Positions 1 to 11,173 of a stretch of 64,000 nt of DNA are shown here, piece by piece. Source of the DNA: Gordius sp. MW1 (taxonomy: Eukaryota; Nematomorpha; Gordioida; Gordea; Gordiidae); contig OZ038530.1 of the NCBI GenBank assembly GCA_964036665.1, positions 5,084,001 through 5,148,000 on the forward strand, written 5' to 3'. Position 1 is the first letter of the stretch; every line of letters starts with the position of its first letter. The notes under the pieces were generated by a model. The model saw only the letters and a list, made by a program, of their open reading frames with translations, searched no databases and was not told where the DNA came from. Position numbers and translations under genes: made by a program.

Positions 1-36
1 AATGTCTAAAAGCGACGTCGTTAGTACCAATATTGA

Positions 37-279
37 CTATACCTTTGTATAAAAGTCCGTCTTCAAACCTGGATGGAGGGAAACCCCCTTTATAAGGTCG
101 ATCAGGAGGGCTAAAGGTGCTTCGAGGTCTAATCCTTTGTCTCCTTCCTTTAGAAATCTGATTAGGAGGGCTACAGGGGCTTTGAGGTCTAATTTTTTGG
201 CTTCTATTAGCGTCCATACAAGAGGCCGGTCCTCCTCCTGCTCCTTTGGAGTCCTTTTTATGTTGTCTTCCAACTTCAT
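37..279 (-). CDS. Unrecognised short ORF with an internal duplication
   Basis: An 80-codon frame whose product contains two imperfect copies of a leucine-rich stretch (LDLKAPVALLIRFLKEG and LDLEAPLALLIDLIKG). The same duplication is visible in the DNA as a roughly 66-bp tandem repeat. No family is recognised. It could be a fragment of a repetitive gene or simply a tandem repeat that happens to stay open. Nothing upstream or downstream identifies a promoter or splice partner, and it lies close to the window edge, so a real gene could continue outside. Confidence 0.2.
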   Translation of the reverse strand: MKLEDNIKRTPKEQEEDRPLVWTLIEAKKLDLKAPVALLIRFLKEGDKGLDLEAPLALLIDLIKGVSLHPGLKTDFYTKV

Positions 280-447
280 TTAGTTGTGTGGGCCCAGCGG
301 GAAATGTATAGTGATACCCTCCGCTAACTTCGCAAATGATTGCCACTAGCGGCCCTGACTTTATTACTCAACGATCTATTGTTACTATACGTGGACGTAA
401 ACTTTATTTAACCCTTTTGCCATATTATTAAACCGATAATTCCTATC

Positions 448-2375
448 ATTCGAACTAGTGATGGGAAAACGCTTAGCACTAGCGCGCCTAGCACCTCCCC
501 GCTGATGGGAATAGCCTATTAAATATGTCTACTAGCACATAGTCACTTTAAGTGCTATAAGCTATAGGAGATGGGAGGTTTGAGGTGCTATAAGCTATAG
601 GAGATGGGAGGTTTGATGCGTTAGAGCTATGGGAGATGGGAGGTTTGAGGTGCTATGAGCTATAGGAGATGGGAGGTTTGAGGCGCTAGAGCTATGGGAG
701 GTTTGAGGTGCTATGAGCTATAGGAAATGGGAGGTTTGGTGCGCTAAAGCTATAGCCGATAGCACTTAAATGCGCTACTCCTATAGCACGGCGCTAACAC
801 TGGGAATACTTTTTTTAATTGTTTATATATTAGATATTAAATATGTAAAAATATAAGTTTTTTGCCCTATCTACCATCTAACTACGACTTATTTTAATAT
901 AAATTTTATTAAGTGTATGACTTTAATTTAAATTTGCATTGCTTCTACAATTATTTTATTAATAACTCGCCCTTCCCCCCCCCCCCTCTGAATGACGAAA
1001 AAAAATTTTTTCAATGTAAAAACCCTTACAAATTAATTAACCGTTTTGCCCCCCTAATCCAAAACCTGGTTATGCCCTAGGAATCGACATCAATAATTAA
1101 CAAAATATTTGCCTGTTTTAATATATTTATATATAACTAATGTATATATATATAATGCGAAATGGTCGAAAATAAAATTATCGTAGTTTTTGATTTTTAA
1201 CAAGTGTATTATCATATAGACGTTGATAAAGATATCTCACTTGGGAAATCTTTTATAATATTTATCAAATTTAGTATAAAATAAGTACTTTAACCGGCTG
1301 AAATAAAACACATTGGAAAATATTACACTTAAAGATTAAATTTGTTATTTAAGTCGAATTTATATTGTTTATTAATTAGTAAGTTTTTGTTAAGGTGACC
1401 GGGGCAGTCGTAGCCAGGGAATAATTTATTTTTCATAAAATTCATGATATTTTTTATGTTCAGTTGAAGAAAAGGAGAAAATAAGAGAGCGAAAAATTAA
1501 TTTTCTTTTTATACTAATCAATGAATAAAATAACATAACATGAGTGAGTACGCATAAGTTTACTCTATTGTTTTCCTTTTCAATGAAACATAATCGCCCT
1601 AATGGGATATGGATTAACTTACGGGGGGGGGGGGGGGGTTTAATTTTTCTATTCTCAAAAACATGGGCGTAGGGCATAACCAGGTTTTGGATTAGGGGGG
1701 GGGGCGAAACGGTTAAAAGTTCAATTTGGGAGAGGCAAAACAAAAAAAAAATTATTAATTTGTAAGGGTTTTTTTACATTGGAAATTTTTTTTTCGTCAT
1801 TCAGAGGGAGGGGGGGGGGGGGAAGGGCGAGTTATTAATAAAATAAATGTAGAAGCAATGCAAAATATTTAAATTAAAGTCATACACTTAATAAAATTTA
1901 TATTAAAATAAGTCGTAGTTAGATGGTAAGATAGGGCAAAAAAACTTATATTTTTACATATTTAATATCTAATAAATAAACAATTAAAAAAATTATTCCC
2001 AGTGTTAGCGCCGTGCTATAAGAGTAGCGCATTTAATTGCTAACGGCTATAGCTTTAGCGCCTCAAACCTCCCATCTCCTATAGCTCATAGCACCTCAAA
2101 CCTCCCATCTCCCATAGCTCTAGCGCCTCAAACCTCCCATCTCCTATAGATCTACCACCTCAAACCTCCCATCTCCCATAGCTCATAGCACCTCAAACCT
2201 CTTCTCCCAAGCGCATCAAACCTCCCATCTCCCATAGCTATAGCGCCTCAAACCTCCCATCTCCTATAGCTTATAGCACCTCAAACTCCCATCCTATAGC
2301 TTATAGCACTTAAAGTGACTATGTGCTATAGCTTTAGCTCCTTAAAAACGCTATTTCCCCACCACTAATTCGAAC
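448..2375. mobile_element. 1.9-kb foldback hAT-like element with 8-bp target duplication
   Basis: The element body is 456-2367. It is bounded by the direct repeat ATTCGAAC (448-455 and 2368-2375) and by inverted ends TAGTGATGGG / CCCCACCACTA. An 8-bp duplication with TAGTG-type ends is the hAT signature. The two halves are long imperfect inverted repeats of about 600 bp (roughly 456-1080 against 1670-2367). Just inside each end lies an array of a ~30-bp motif built on GGTTTGAGGCGCTAGAGCTAT (540-770; complement at 2040-2330). The centre holds halves of the G-rich MITE family seen elsewhere in the window. No transposase is encoded, so it must have been moved in trans. The 105-codon frame at 1426-1743 is chance translation of the G-rich centre. 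Confidence 0.85.
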
Positions 2376-2435
2376 CCGGAAATCTCGTAGGCAAATGTCT
2401 AACATCATGGGGTGGAGAGCTACGATTCAAACCTT
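2376..2435 (-). repeat. tRNA-like pol III promoter remnant interrupted by the foldback element
   Basis: On the minus strand this stretch reads into GGGTTCGAAT, a B-box-like motif, and continues across the insertion into 455-430. Removing the foldback element and one copy of its 8-bp duplication restores the motif. The stretch is most likely the head of a tRNA-derived SINE and not a working tRNA gene, because the remaining cloverleaf is not convincing. Confidence 0.4.
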
Positions 2436-2484
2436 TCCTGCCGCTCCTATAAGTTATAGAAAGAGGTTGAGGGCCGAGCAGGGA

Positions 2485-3710
2485 CTATGATTGCAATAGA
2501 TGCTTTTGTCGCGTTCGTCTTTGCTCCATCAAGCCTCGGGAACGTTTTGCTCCAATTTTTGTGATAAATGAATTCTCGTCCAATAAATTCAACTTTTGAA
2601 CCTTTACTATTGGTGGCAAGGCAAGCTTAAAAGCTATGCTCCATGGCAATCCAAAAAGCGGTACGTCATGTTTTTTGCTTACTCGAGCCGTTAAGGTTTT
2701 AGTTTGTGACCCAACTTGCACTTGCAAGGTTGTCTCGCCTAGAATCTATAGAGTAGTCTTACCGTACAACATGGGCGATTTAATTTCTGGACACCCAATT
2801 TTCTCCCACAAATTACTATTAATTATAGAAACTTGAGCTCCAGTGTCGTAGTTCATAAGAGTACGAATTCCATTAAGTTTTAATTCAATGACCGCTCGAC
2901 GCCCCCGGCGTTTAATGTGATTGATCGAAACAATGGTAGCCTTTTGCGCTGTCGTCTCCGTTGAAATCAATCTTTTGAACTTTAGGGTCTGCCCTACAAC
3001 ATCGCGCATAATGACCTTTCTTGTGGCAAATCCTACAAATCACCTTGAAAGCGGGGCATTGGTTTTGCCGATGCTGTTGACCACAACGTCCACAATTGAG
3101 GTTACCGTTAATAGTATCCTTATAACACTCTTCATTTGAATTATTGTAGAATTTAAAAATCTTGTGTGCTACCTCTTGCACCTCTTGGACCTCCGTATCG
3201 GCCCTTTCAAATGTCAAGGCCATTTCTAGCACCTTACTCAATGCTAGGGGCGTTCCTTCCTTCTCGTCGCAGTTTGGATAGTTGGCTCTTATTTCCAATT
3301 CTAATCGAGGAATGCCTGAAATGAGTTGATCTCCTATACGAGATTCAACATCTGTATTGAAATTACAGGACTGCACAATAGTACTTAATTTTCTCTAAAA
3401 ATCCATAATTGACTCACCAGATGTTCGTTTTGATCTCATGAGATCAATCCTGGCTGAAAAAGCTGTGACCTTTTTCTTAAAAATTTTACGTATGGCACGA
3501 AGGATTTCTTCCCATGCCGCGTCCTTGAATAATTTCGGATAAATGAATTGGGATAATTTTTTTAAATTTGCCAAACTGAAATAAGCTCTAATCAGCTTCT
3601 TCTTTGCCGTATTTGACGATATCCCTGCATTATCGAGTTTTGCATCAATGTGAACCATATATAATTCGATATCGTCCTGCGTTAGATCGAAACTGGCTAA
3701 TGTAATTCTC
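2485..3710 (-). pseudogene. Broken gag-protease of a Ty3/gypsy-like retrotransposon
   Basis: Read on the minus strand, this is a gag-like region, then two zinc knuckles (C-x2-C-x3-H-x4-C followed by a canonical C-x2-C-x4-H-x4-C at about 3040-3110), then a retropepsin-like domain with the active-site motif YDTGA near 2840. The order gag, knuckles, protease is that of Ty3/gypsy elements. The reading frame is interrupted: an in-frame stop near 3396, a frame change between the knuckles and the protease near 3000, and another stop near 2747. No reverse transcriptase or integrase follows, since the copy ends at about 2485 next to the SINE-like sequence. It is a dead, 3'-truncated copy. A tRNA primer-binding-like site and a possible LTR edge lie just upstream (about 3743-3764). 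Confidence 0.75.
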
Positions 3711-3742
3711 CCCCGTTTTTAATTGTCCGAATTGGCAATCAA

Positions 3743-4150
3743 AACCCTATCGCAGCGCCAGAATGTTGAATCTGAATAATACTTTATATAAATTAATCGA
3801 AATAACATGTTATACGAATACAAAAGATATTTATGTTTTGGTGGCAGTGTTTGTAATATATTTAATTTTATAAAATAACACGTCTTATATATACAACAGC
3901 TAAGTTTTTTATTAGTAAGTTAATGTTTAAGGTACTACGTTAGCATTTTAATTATGATTATGAGCGTGTAAGTAGCAAGAAATTATTTAAAACAGCATAA
4001 ACTAGGGTTAAATATATATTAATAGCCCGAAGAAATCATTTATAATGCTAATAGAGCTATGCTATTTATTTCAAATGAGTTAAGTTGGTCACCAGAGAGT
4101 GCGTTTTTTATATTGAGCTTATTTTATAAAAATCACCGAAGTTTAAAAAA
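3743..4150 (-). repeat. Possible LTR and primer-binding site of the gag-protease element
   Basis: On the minus strand a stretch ending CAACA is followed after three bases by TGGCGCTGCGATAGGG, which starts with TGG as retroviral-type primer-binding sites do. It lies about 50 nt before the gag frame. The outer LTR border (near 4150) is a guess because no second LTR is present in the window. Confidence 0.35.
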
Positions 4151-4689
4151 ACCGCCAATAGTAGTCCATTAAAGCATTTGGATTAATTTCTCTGTGGTGA
4201 ATATTAAAGTTTTATAATTGAAATGTCTAGGCCCATAAAAAAGTTTTATTTCAGCTTTCTTAATTGAATGGGCCTTCGTGAGATCGGCCTCAGACAAATG
4301 TTTCATCCCGTGAGTATCTGATACGCCAGAAGGCTCCATAAGATAATTATTTTTTGGTGGGAGGGACTTTATTTTTGTGTGAAAAGAATGGATTCGTTAA
4401 AATTTAAATTATAAGGGGTTAGAACATGAGAGGTGAATACCCATAAAGTTTACTTTCCTATTTAAAAAGGGGGAGGGGCGAAGATTTAGCAGCATAAAAC
4501 AAGGTTTATATATGGGCAACCTTCCTTCCTCCTCCCTGCTATATTCCCCTGTTCTATTATAGAGTTGGTATTGTTTTTTAGCCATTGCTGTGCGCGCACC
4601 CTCTGGGGTTCGCAGTTTAGCCATTGCTGTGCGCGCAATCTCTGTGGTTCGCACAAAAATCGAAAGTAAATATATTTAACTCGGGCCTT

Positions 4690-4880
4690 CGGCCCTCGTG
4701 GAAAGGAGGAGGGGGGAAGGGGAGGGGGGGGAAGGGGAGGGGGGGAAGGGAGGGGAGGAAGGGAAGGGGGAACAAAACTTATCTATACTCCGTATAAAAG
4801 TAGCATATTTATTATGCAATTTATGGGCGAGAAAGATGGGAAGGGGCGAGAAAGCCTATAGGAGGGTGTTAAATGCAAAA
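4690..4880. repeat. Purine-rich dispersed repeat, copy 1
   Basis: Begins CTCGGGCCTTCGGCCCTCGT (a small palindrome), continues as GGGAGGGGAAGG runs, then CTATACTCCGTATAAA and GCAATTTATGGGCGAG. The same order recurs at 42127-42290. It always sits immediately 5' of a SINE block, so the two may form one composite repeat. The 61-codon frame here is low-complexity translation. Confidence 0.6.
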
Positions 4881-4904
4881 TAATTAGTTAATTATTTATA
4901 GGCC

Positions 4905-5320
4905 CTTGTAGGGGAGGGCATGGGGTAATTATCAATGCTAACCTAATATACCAATTCAAAACGAAAAAAAATTAAAATTTCGAATCACAATTTGGCCAAT
5001 GGTCATTTTTTGCATTGGTCAGTAGCCAGCGGACGGCCAAAAAGTCATATTATCATTGGTATTAACAACACAAAATATTAATTTAATTTAAAAAAAAATT
5101 TGTCCTCTCCGGGGATTGAACTTTAACCAGCCAGTCAGAAAGTTGAAAGCCGGTGTAATAACTCGGAGGACGGACGGACACCAAAAAGCGAGCCCATAAA
5201 TTACATAGCAATTAATATTCAGACCCATAAATTGCATAATTCGAACTCGTTGCCTTCTGTTTACAAGACATTCGCTATAACCACCTAAACCCTGCTGGTA
5301 TTTAAAAAAGCTATGAAACT
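4905..5320 (-). repeat. tRNA-derived SINE copy with a tRNA-Thr-like head
   Basis: The right part (about 5235-5302, minus strand) has an A-box-like TTTAGGTGGTTATAGCGA and a B-box-like GAGTTCGAATT, spaced as in tRNA genes, with a potential anticodon loop CTTGTAA (UGU, Thr). The left part contains the hallmark block of the family, TTTGGCCAATGGTCA followed by CATTGGTCAGTAGCCAGCGG. The head is too diverged to be called a functional tRNA. Confidence 0.6.
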
Positions 5321-6035
5321 TATTATTTATAATGAAAATATTTTTTTGAATGGTAGTTTTTTTTTGCTGTTTCATATTCATTTTCTAATTTTTAAAATAA
5401 TTATCTTCATTTAATTTTAAAATTCAACAAATTTAACTTCTGAAATTTAAAAATAAAGCGAACCTAGGGGATATTTTTACAATTTTAAATTAACTGAATA
5501 TATCTATGCAAGGACCTAAATCTGATATTATGCATAACAATAATTGAGGCTATGAAAATGAAATTACAAAGATGGATTCAAAGAATAGACTCAAAGTCAA
5601 GGTCTCCCCCCCCGTTACCCAATTTATTTCTCACGCGGGTTAAAAATCGATAAATGGGTTAGATTAAAATATTCGAACATTGGTTCCAGATACTAACAAA
5701 ATTGATTATTCATTCATTAACACTTTTAAACGTTAGGTATAGGTATATTTATGGGTCTAGCCAGCATTGGAATTAGAGGGGGGGCAATAATAATTTAGGG
5801 AGGGGCAAATTGATTATTTTTTAAAATTTTAGCCATAATCTTAATAAATTTGTATATTTATAAGTTGATAAATTACAAAATATATTTTCATGGAATTTAA
5901 ATTCATTTCTTATTGACTTATGACAAGGAAATTAAAAAATGTTTACCATTTGTAACTAAGTTTCTTGCTCATAAATTTCTTTTATGACTCAGGCTGTAAA
6001 CCTCTTGACGACAAATAACGCCCTAATCAACGAAA
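5321..6035. other. Gene-free AT-rich stretch with a G-rich MITE half
   Basis: Nothing coding is visible. Positions 5745-5815 carry one half of the G-rich repeat family (TCTAGCCAGCATTGGAATTAG then a G run), without a matching second end. Confidence 0.5.
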
Positions 6036-6039
6036 TAAA

Positions 6040-6725
6040 TACAATTTGGCCAATAATCATTTTTTCATTGGTCAGTAGCCAGGACACGGTCAAAAAGGAT
6101 ATAAATACATAAGAGACGAAAAAAAACGAGAAAAAAAATTCAAATAACAATTTGGCCAATGGTCATTTTTTCAATTGGTCAGTATCAAGAGACGATCTAT
6201 AAATACATAAGAGTCAAACAAAACGAAAAAAATATTTTGATTCACACTTTGGCCAAGGGTGATTTTTTCCATTGGTCAGCAGCCAGCGGACGGCCAAAAA
6301 GCCATATTGGTATGAACAAAAACAATATAAAATTGAAAAAAAACGAAAAAAATTTTCAAATCACGATTTGGCCAATGGTAATTTTTTTCATTGGTCAGTA
6401 GCCAGCGGACGGCTAAAAAGCCATTTTATCAAGGGTATTAACAAGAACAATATATTAATTTAATTTTAAAAAAAATAAAAATTTTGCCCTCTCCGGGATT
6501 CGAACCCACATCAGTAGAGGCATAGGCTTTTGTAGGGGCACAGGGACCCATATCAGTAGAGACATAGGTCCTTAGGGGAGGGCATAGGGTAATTATCAAT
6601 GTTAACCTAATATAACTATTCAAAAACGAAAAAAAATTTCGATCTATACTTTGGCCAATGGTCGTTTTTTTTATTGGTCAGTAGCCAGCGGAAGGTCAAA
6701 AAGTCATATTATCAATGGTATTAAC
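6040..6725 (-). repeat. Tandem SINE block, left part
   Basis: Four partial units, each with TTTGGCCAATGGTCATTTTT and CATTGGTCAGTAGCCAGCGG. These two pieces are inverted relative to each other (TGGCCAATG / CATTGGTCA) and would form a hairpin. The best unit also has, on the minus strand, the B-box-like GGTTCGAATCCCGGAGAGG. The block is continuous with 7502-8160 once the hAT-like insertion between them is removed. Confidence 0.65.
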
Positions 6726-7509
6726 CAGAGAACAGATTGCCCGGCCCGGCCCGCTGCCCGAACAGGCCCGGCCCGGCCCGTGGGCCGGGTCGGGCCGGGC
6801 AACTGTCCTAAATTTTTATTTTCGGGCGGGCACGAAGAAGATAGGATTCGGGAAATTCGGGCTTAATGAGTTTTTAGATAGTGTATTTTTTTGTTACTTT
6901 TCATTAAATTGCATATGAAATTGCTAAAAAATCGCCATCCGTCCCCAAGTTATTTTTACAATTTTTGCCAGAACCCCTTATTTCCATCAAGTCCCTAGCT
7001 AGGTTATGGAAAGGATTAAAATACTTATATTTATGCAGCCCTTTCATTGTTCGTAATTCGCATGTGCCGTCTATACTAGTACAAAATCGTAACGCCCAAA
7101 TTGATACAACGCCTGAAAGTGTTAAATTTCATTCTAATATCATTTAAATGATTTAACAAGGCTTCTCCAAATTCGCCTTTATTATTCCCTATTACTAAGC
7201 TCAAATATTTTAGAAAGACCAAATACTACTTTTTTTGACCAATTAGGATTAAAATTAAAGTACAAAAGTTTCATTTGAAAAAATCATTCGACTTTTAAGT
7301 ATTAAAAGAATTTTAGGTCGCAAAATTTCGGGCCTAACAGGCAAATTTAATATTTCGGGCCTGGCATTTCGGGCAGCATTAATGTTTCGGGCGGGCTCGG
7401 GCGGACACCAGAAGCATTCGGGCGGGCTCGGGCGGGCAATGAGGTTAGAGAATTGAACCGGCCGGGTTCGGGCAGAAAATTCCTAACAAATCTGACCTCC
7501 GGTATTAAC
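6718..7509. mobile_element. 776-bp hAT-like MITE with GC-rich ends, inserted in the SINE block
   Basis: The body is 6726-7501, flanked by the direct 8-bp repeat GTATTAAC (6718-6725 and 7502-7509). Ends are CAGAGAACAGATT and the complement of CGGAGGTCAGATT (10 of 13 matching). Iterated GGCCCGGCCC / CGGGCGGGCTCGGGCGGG motifs lie inside both ends. The core is AT-rich with no transposase. The frames at 6651-7147 cross its borders and are not genes. Confidence 0.8.
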
Positions 7510-8160
7510 AAGAACAATATATTAATTTAATTTAAAAAAAAATAATGATTTTGCCCTCTCCGGGATTCGAACCAGCAATTAAGAATTTGCCCTCGCCGGG
7601 ATTCGAACCCACATCAGTAGAGGCATAGGCTTTTGTAGGGGCACAAGGACCCATATCAATAGAGGCATAGGCTACGGAAGGGCATAGGGTATTTATCAAT
7701 GTTAACCTAATATACCAATTCAAAAATGGAAAAAAAAATCAATTTATTTGGCCAATACTCATTTTTTTCATAGGTCAGGAGCCAGCGGACGGTCAAAAAG
7801 TCATTTTATCAATGGTATTAACAAAAACAAAATATCAATTTAATTTAAAAAAAAATTTGCCCTCTCCTGGGCTTGAACTCGAACCTGCAAGCCAGAAAGC
7901 CGGTGAAAATAACTTGGTGGACGGAAGAACGGACAACGGACGGACAACAAAAAACGAGCCCATAAATTGCATAGCAATTAAAAACAAAATATTAATTTAA
8001 TTTAAAAAAAAAAATTTGTCCTCTCCTGGGCTTGAACTCGAACCTGCAAGTCAGAAAGCCGGTTAAAATAACTTGGTGGACGGACGGACGGACAACGGAC
8101 GGACAACAAAAAGAGCCCATAAATTTCATAGCAATTAATATCAATGCCAATCCCTACTTT
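7502..8160 (-). repeat. Tandem SINE block, right part
   Basis: Continuation of the block at 6040. Two heads of a second type carry, on the minus strand, GGTTCGAGTTCAAGCCCAGG (B-box-like) preceded by CCGGCTTTCTGGC, and end with GGACGGACAACAAAAA followed by GAGCCCATAAATTGCATAGC. Confidence 0.6.
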
Positions 8161-11100
8161 CGAAATTAATCATCGAAATTGTATAATTTTAATTTCGTAC
8201 CATTAAATTTTAATTTAATAATTTCGATTGAATAATTTCTATTATTGTTAATATCATTTGACATTACACATATAGAGAGGAGAGTAAGAAATACATCTTT
8301 GCACCTTTGAATTTATTATAAAAGGTAACTTCAATTTCTTCAATATGAATGTTATTTTTATCACTATTTCTTAGTAGTGTGGGCGCAATTGGTATGGCTA
8401 TAAATGCTTCAAATATCTGAAACGTCGGCGACTAGCTGTTCCTAATTTTAAGAAGCTATGGAATATGAGAATATTAAATTGTTGTATTTATAAAATTCGG
8501 AAAGGTGCCTTTCCAGAAGCAGGGTTACATTACAATTTAAGCTAAGTATATTAATAAAGTTTTGTTAAGGTGCTTTATTTGTCCTATATAAAGTTTGCTA
8601 GACGTTCACAATGGGGGGGGGGGGGCAAGAGCTGCGCCGACATCTAATTCTTAGTAAACCAGGGTGGGCGCAATGAGCATGGTTATAAATTCCAGTCGAA
8701 TAAATTTATGTACGAGTACCATTAAACATTTATGGTGCATCTCGGCAATGTTTACCTATACCTACGGTTATGTGATCATTTATTAGTGTGTTGGTAAGCA
8801 TGGGGACAAGCAACTTAGAGAAATAAAATTTCATAATACTACTATTAAGAGACTGATAAACTAAATATAAGATTTTCGGTTGCATCAGATAAAAAGTACA
8901 ACATTTAAAGATTTGAAAAAAGAAGAAGGAGACTTAACATATAGGCTCTTGTATATCTGAGTTTATAGTTATTGTCTGGGAAAAAGCAATTCTTAAATTT
9001 GCTACATGGTCCTTTTAAGCATGCATAACATAGTTTTATTTTTTGATGTTTTTAGACATTTAGTCTATACCTCGTTAAAGTAGATTAAAAACTTTTTTTA
9101 TGTGAACACCATACTTTTTGAAAAAATATGTCATTATTGATCTTCCAAAGTTGCATAATGAAGTATACTCAGTGTTTAAATTGTATATCTGACACGCATT
9201 TTGACAGGCCACATATATGCCAAATGCAAAAAAAGAAAAATATCATCCCCTTGTAAGAATCCTTGTAAAATTGATATTTTAATCAAGTCAATTCACCTTC
9301 CTCATATATCTATCGTACATTGCACTATGACGGGCAATCAACTTGTATTATCGACTTCCCCTTATTACTTGAACTTATTCTGCCAATTTTTCTTATAGGA
9401 TGAGTTCCATGCCAATTTGATAACATGTTGATTATTATAGTTGTTAAAATGCTAACTTGCTTTAACTTTAAACGCGAGCACGCACACTGAGTTGTTTAAA
9501 TATGCGCGTTAGCGTAATGAGTGCTCGCTGTTCGGTGCCCTAGGCAGAACAGCAGCATATAAAAATGCTAGCGAGTACAAACAGCAAAATCTGTTCAAGC
9601 ATTGAGCAGATTGCCCGAGAAGAAACTCGAGCAGAAAGCAGATTTAATAGAAGCAATTGCTACGAGTTAGTAACTTTAAATATTTGCTCATAAGAACTCC
9701 CCTGCCCCTTTTTTGTCCCGATGATTTGCCCCCCCCCCTATTTACCCCCTTTATCTCTACTCCCCAGAAAAGGGGGTGATTTGCTCCCTCCCCCTTTTTA
9801 TGCTCCCCTTCATCTCTCCTCCCTCTCCACCAGGGAAAGCGGGTGATTTGCCCTCCCCTCCTTTTTTACCCTCTTTCTCACCTGGGGCCTTTTTTTACAC
9901 TCTTCTTCACCCCGGGGGGGGGGTGAGATTTAAAAAGTATTTATCAAAATTAAATTTTTTAATTGATCTCAATACACAGTTGTTGCCAAATACATCACAT
10001 AACGTTTATCTAATCCGGATCTATCGTTCTTAAAATATTTTATTCCAAAGTTCACGATTTTTTCATCCCTCTCAAACAATTCAATTTTATGGAAAAACAT
10101 ACTTGAGTTATAAAATTATTTTAGCATGCTCTGAAGAGTAATTTTTCCCTATTCTTTTAATTTAAATTTACTTTTATAATTATAATTTTATCCTACCTTT
10201 TTTAACTTTTAAATTTAATGTCAAGGGCATTTTTTGGCAACAAGTTATTTACGTATTTTTAAGCTTTGTAAACGATGATGTAACAACTATACTATAAAAA
10301 CCTATTTTAAGTTTTGGAAGCCATCTTATAATAAGTCTTGTTCCTCTACCGTTGAAATTTAAATCCACAGTGAGCAAAAGTTTTTATAGAAAAGTTTTAG
10401 ATTTGTGCTTAAAATATGAGGGCTTAATAAACTTTATATTAATTTTTAAAGAAGTTTGATTGTACCGCTTTTTAGACGCTGAATGACCTGTTATATAGAA
10501 AGCCCTAATTTAGATATAAAAAAACAATTATTTTTCCTCCAAGCCAGGAAGGTGTCAGAAAGTTGAGATAAAATAGAAGCCGATTTGGAACATCTATCTA
10601 GACAATGATTACGTTATTTGTTCTTCCGATCTAAAAAGTTCATCCATTCGAGATGATGAGAAAATGTTCTTCCGTGTGGTCGCAAAGAAGGTTAGTAGTC
10701 ACCAACCCCAGAAAACTATTTTGAGCAACTTTTCTCCGATAAAATTGTGACATCGTTTGTTAGTAAGGCAAATTTCATTGCCAGCCAATAATATTAAGGG
10801 AGGAGTGTAATATTGCTTACTCATAACGAGGTCTATAAGTCCGATAATCAAAATGTTTTGGGACTGCAATCTGATTGCTACAATTTTCTCAATCTTTAAA
10901 TAAACGTTATAAGAAAATTTTTAAATATGTAAAAAGATCAAAGCGCTTTGGATATAATAATGTCAGAAAGAAGGTCTGGGTACCTTATGGCTTTCTATGT
11001 TTATCACGGTGCTTCGTGTATTCTACCACATCCAAAAACACTCGGTTTAGGGGTAGTTGTCATAATGGACCTTTTGATAAATTACTGGGGAAATATTCTC

Positions 11101-11165
11101 CTTATAATATATATTTGATAATTACTTTACCACCACAAAATTGTTAAATGCACTCTAAGAAGCCA
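8161..11165. other. Intergenic sequence, no gene recognised
   Basis: AT-rich. Items seen: a ~40-bp direct repeat (near 8370 and 8646, sharing GTGGGCGCAAT and GGCTATAAAT-like cores), a G run at 8612-8625, a pyrimidine-rich microsatellite at 9700-9920 (runs of C and CCCTTTTT), and a region near 9480-9660 with a TATA-like element. The latter could be a solo LTR but lacks paired evidence. A 90-codon frame at 10875-11147 resembles nothing convincingly. Confidence 0.5.
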
Positions 11166-11173
11166 ATATCGCA

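Noticed and set aside
4698-4883. Gly/Glu/Arg-rich 61-codon frame
   Set aside because: Translation of a purine-rich repeat that recurs at 42127 without a conserved frame.
9480-9660. Solo LTR
   Set aside because: TATA-like box and GC-richer composition only; no TG...CA borders, target duplication or second copy.
10560-11147. Possible mariner/Tc1 transposase remnant (DDEKMF-like and KVWVPYG-like pieces)
   Set aside because: The matches need several frame changes and lack a catalytic triad or inverted ends.
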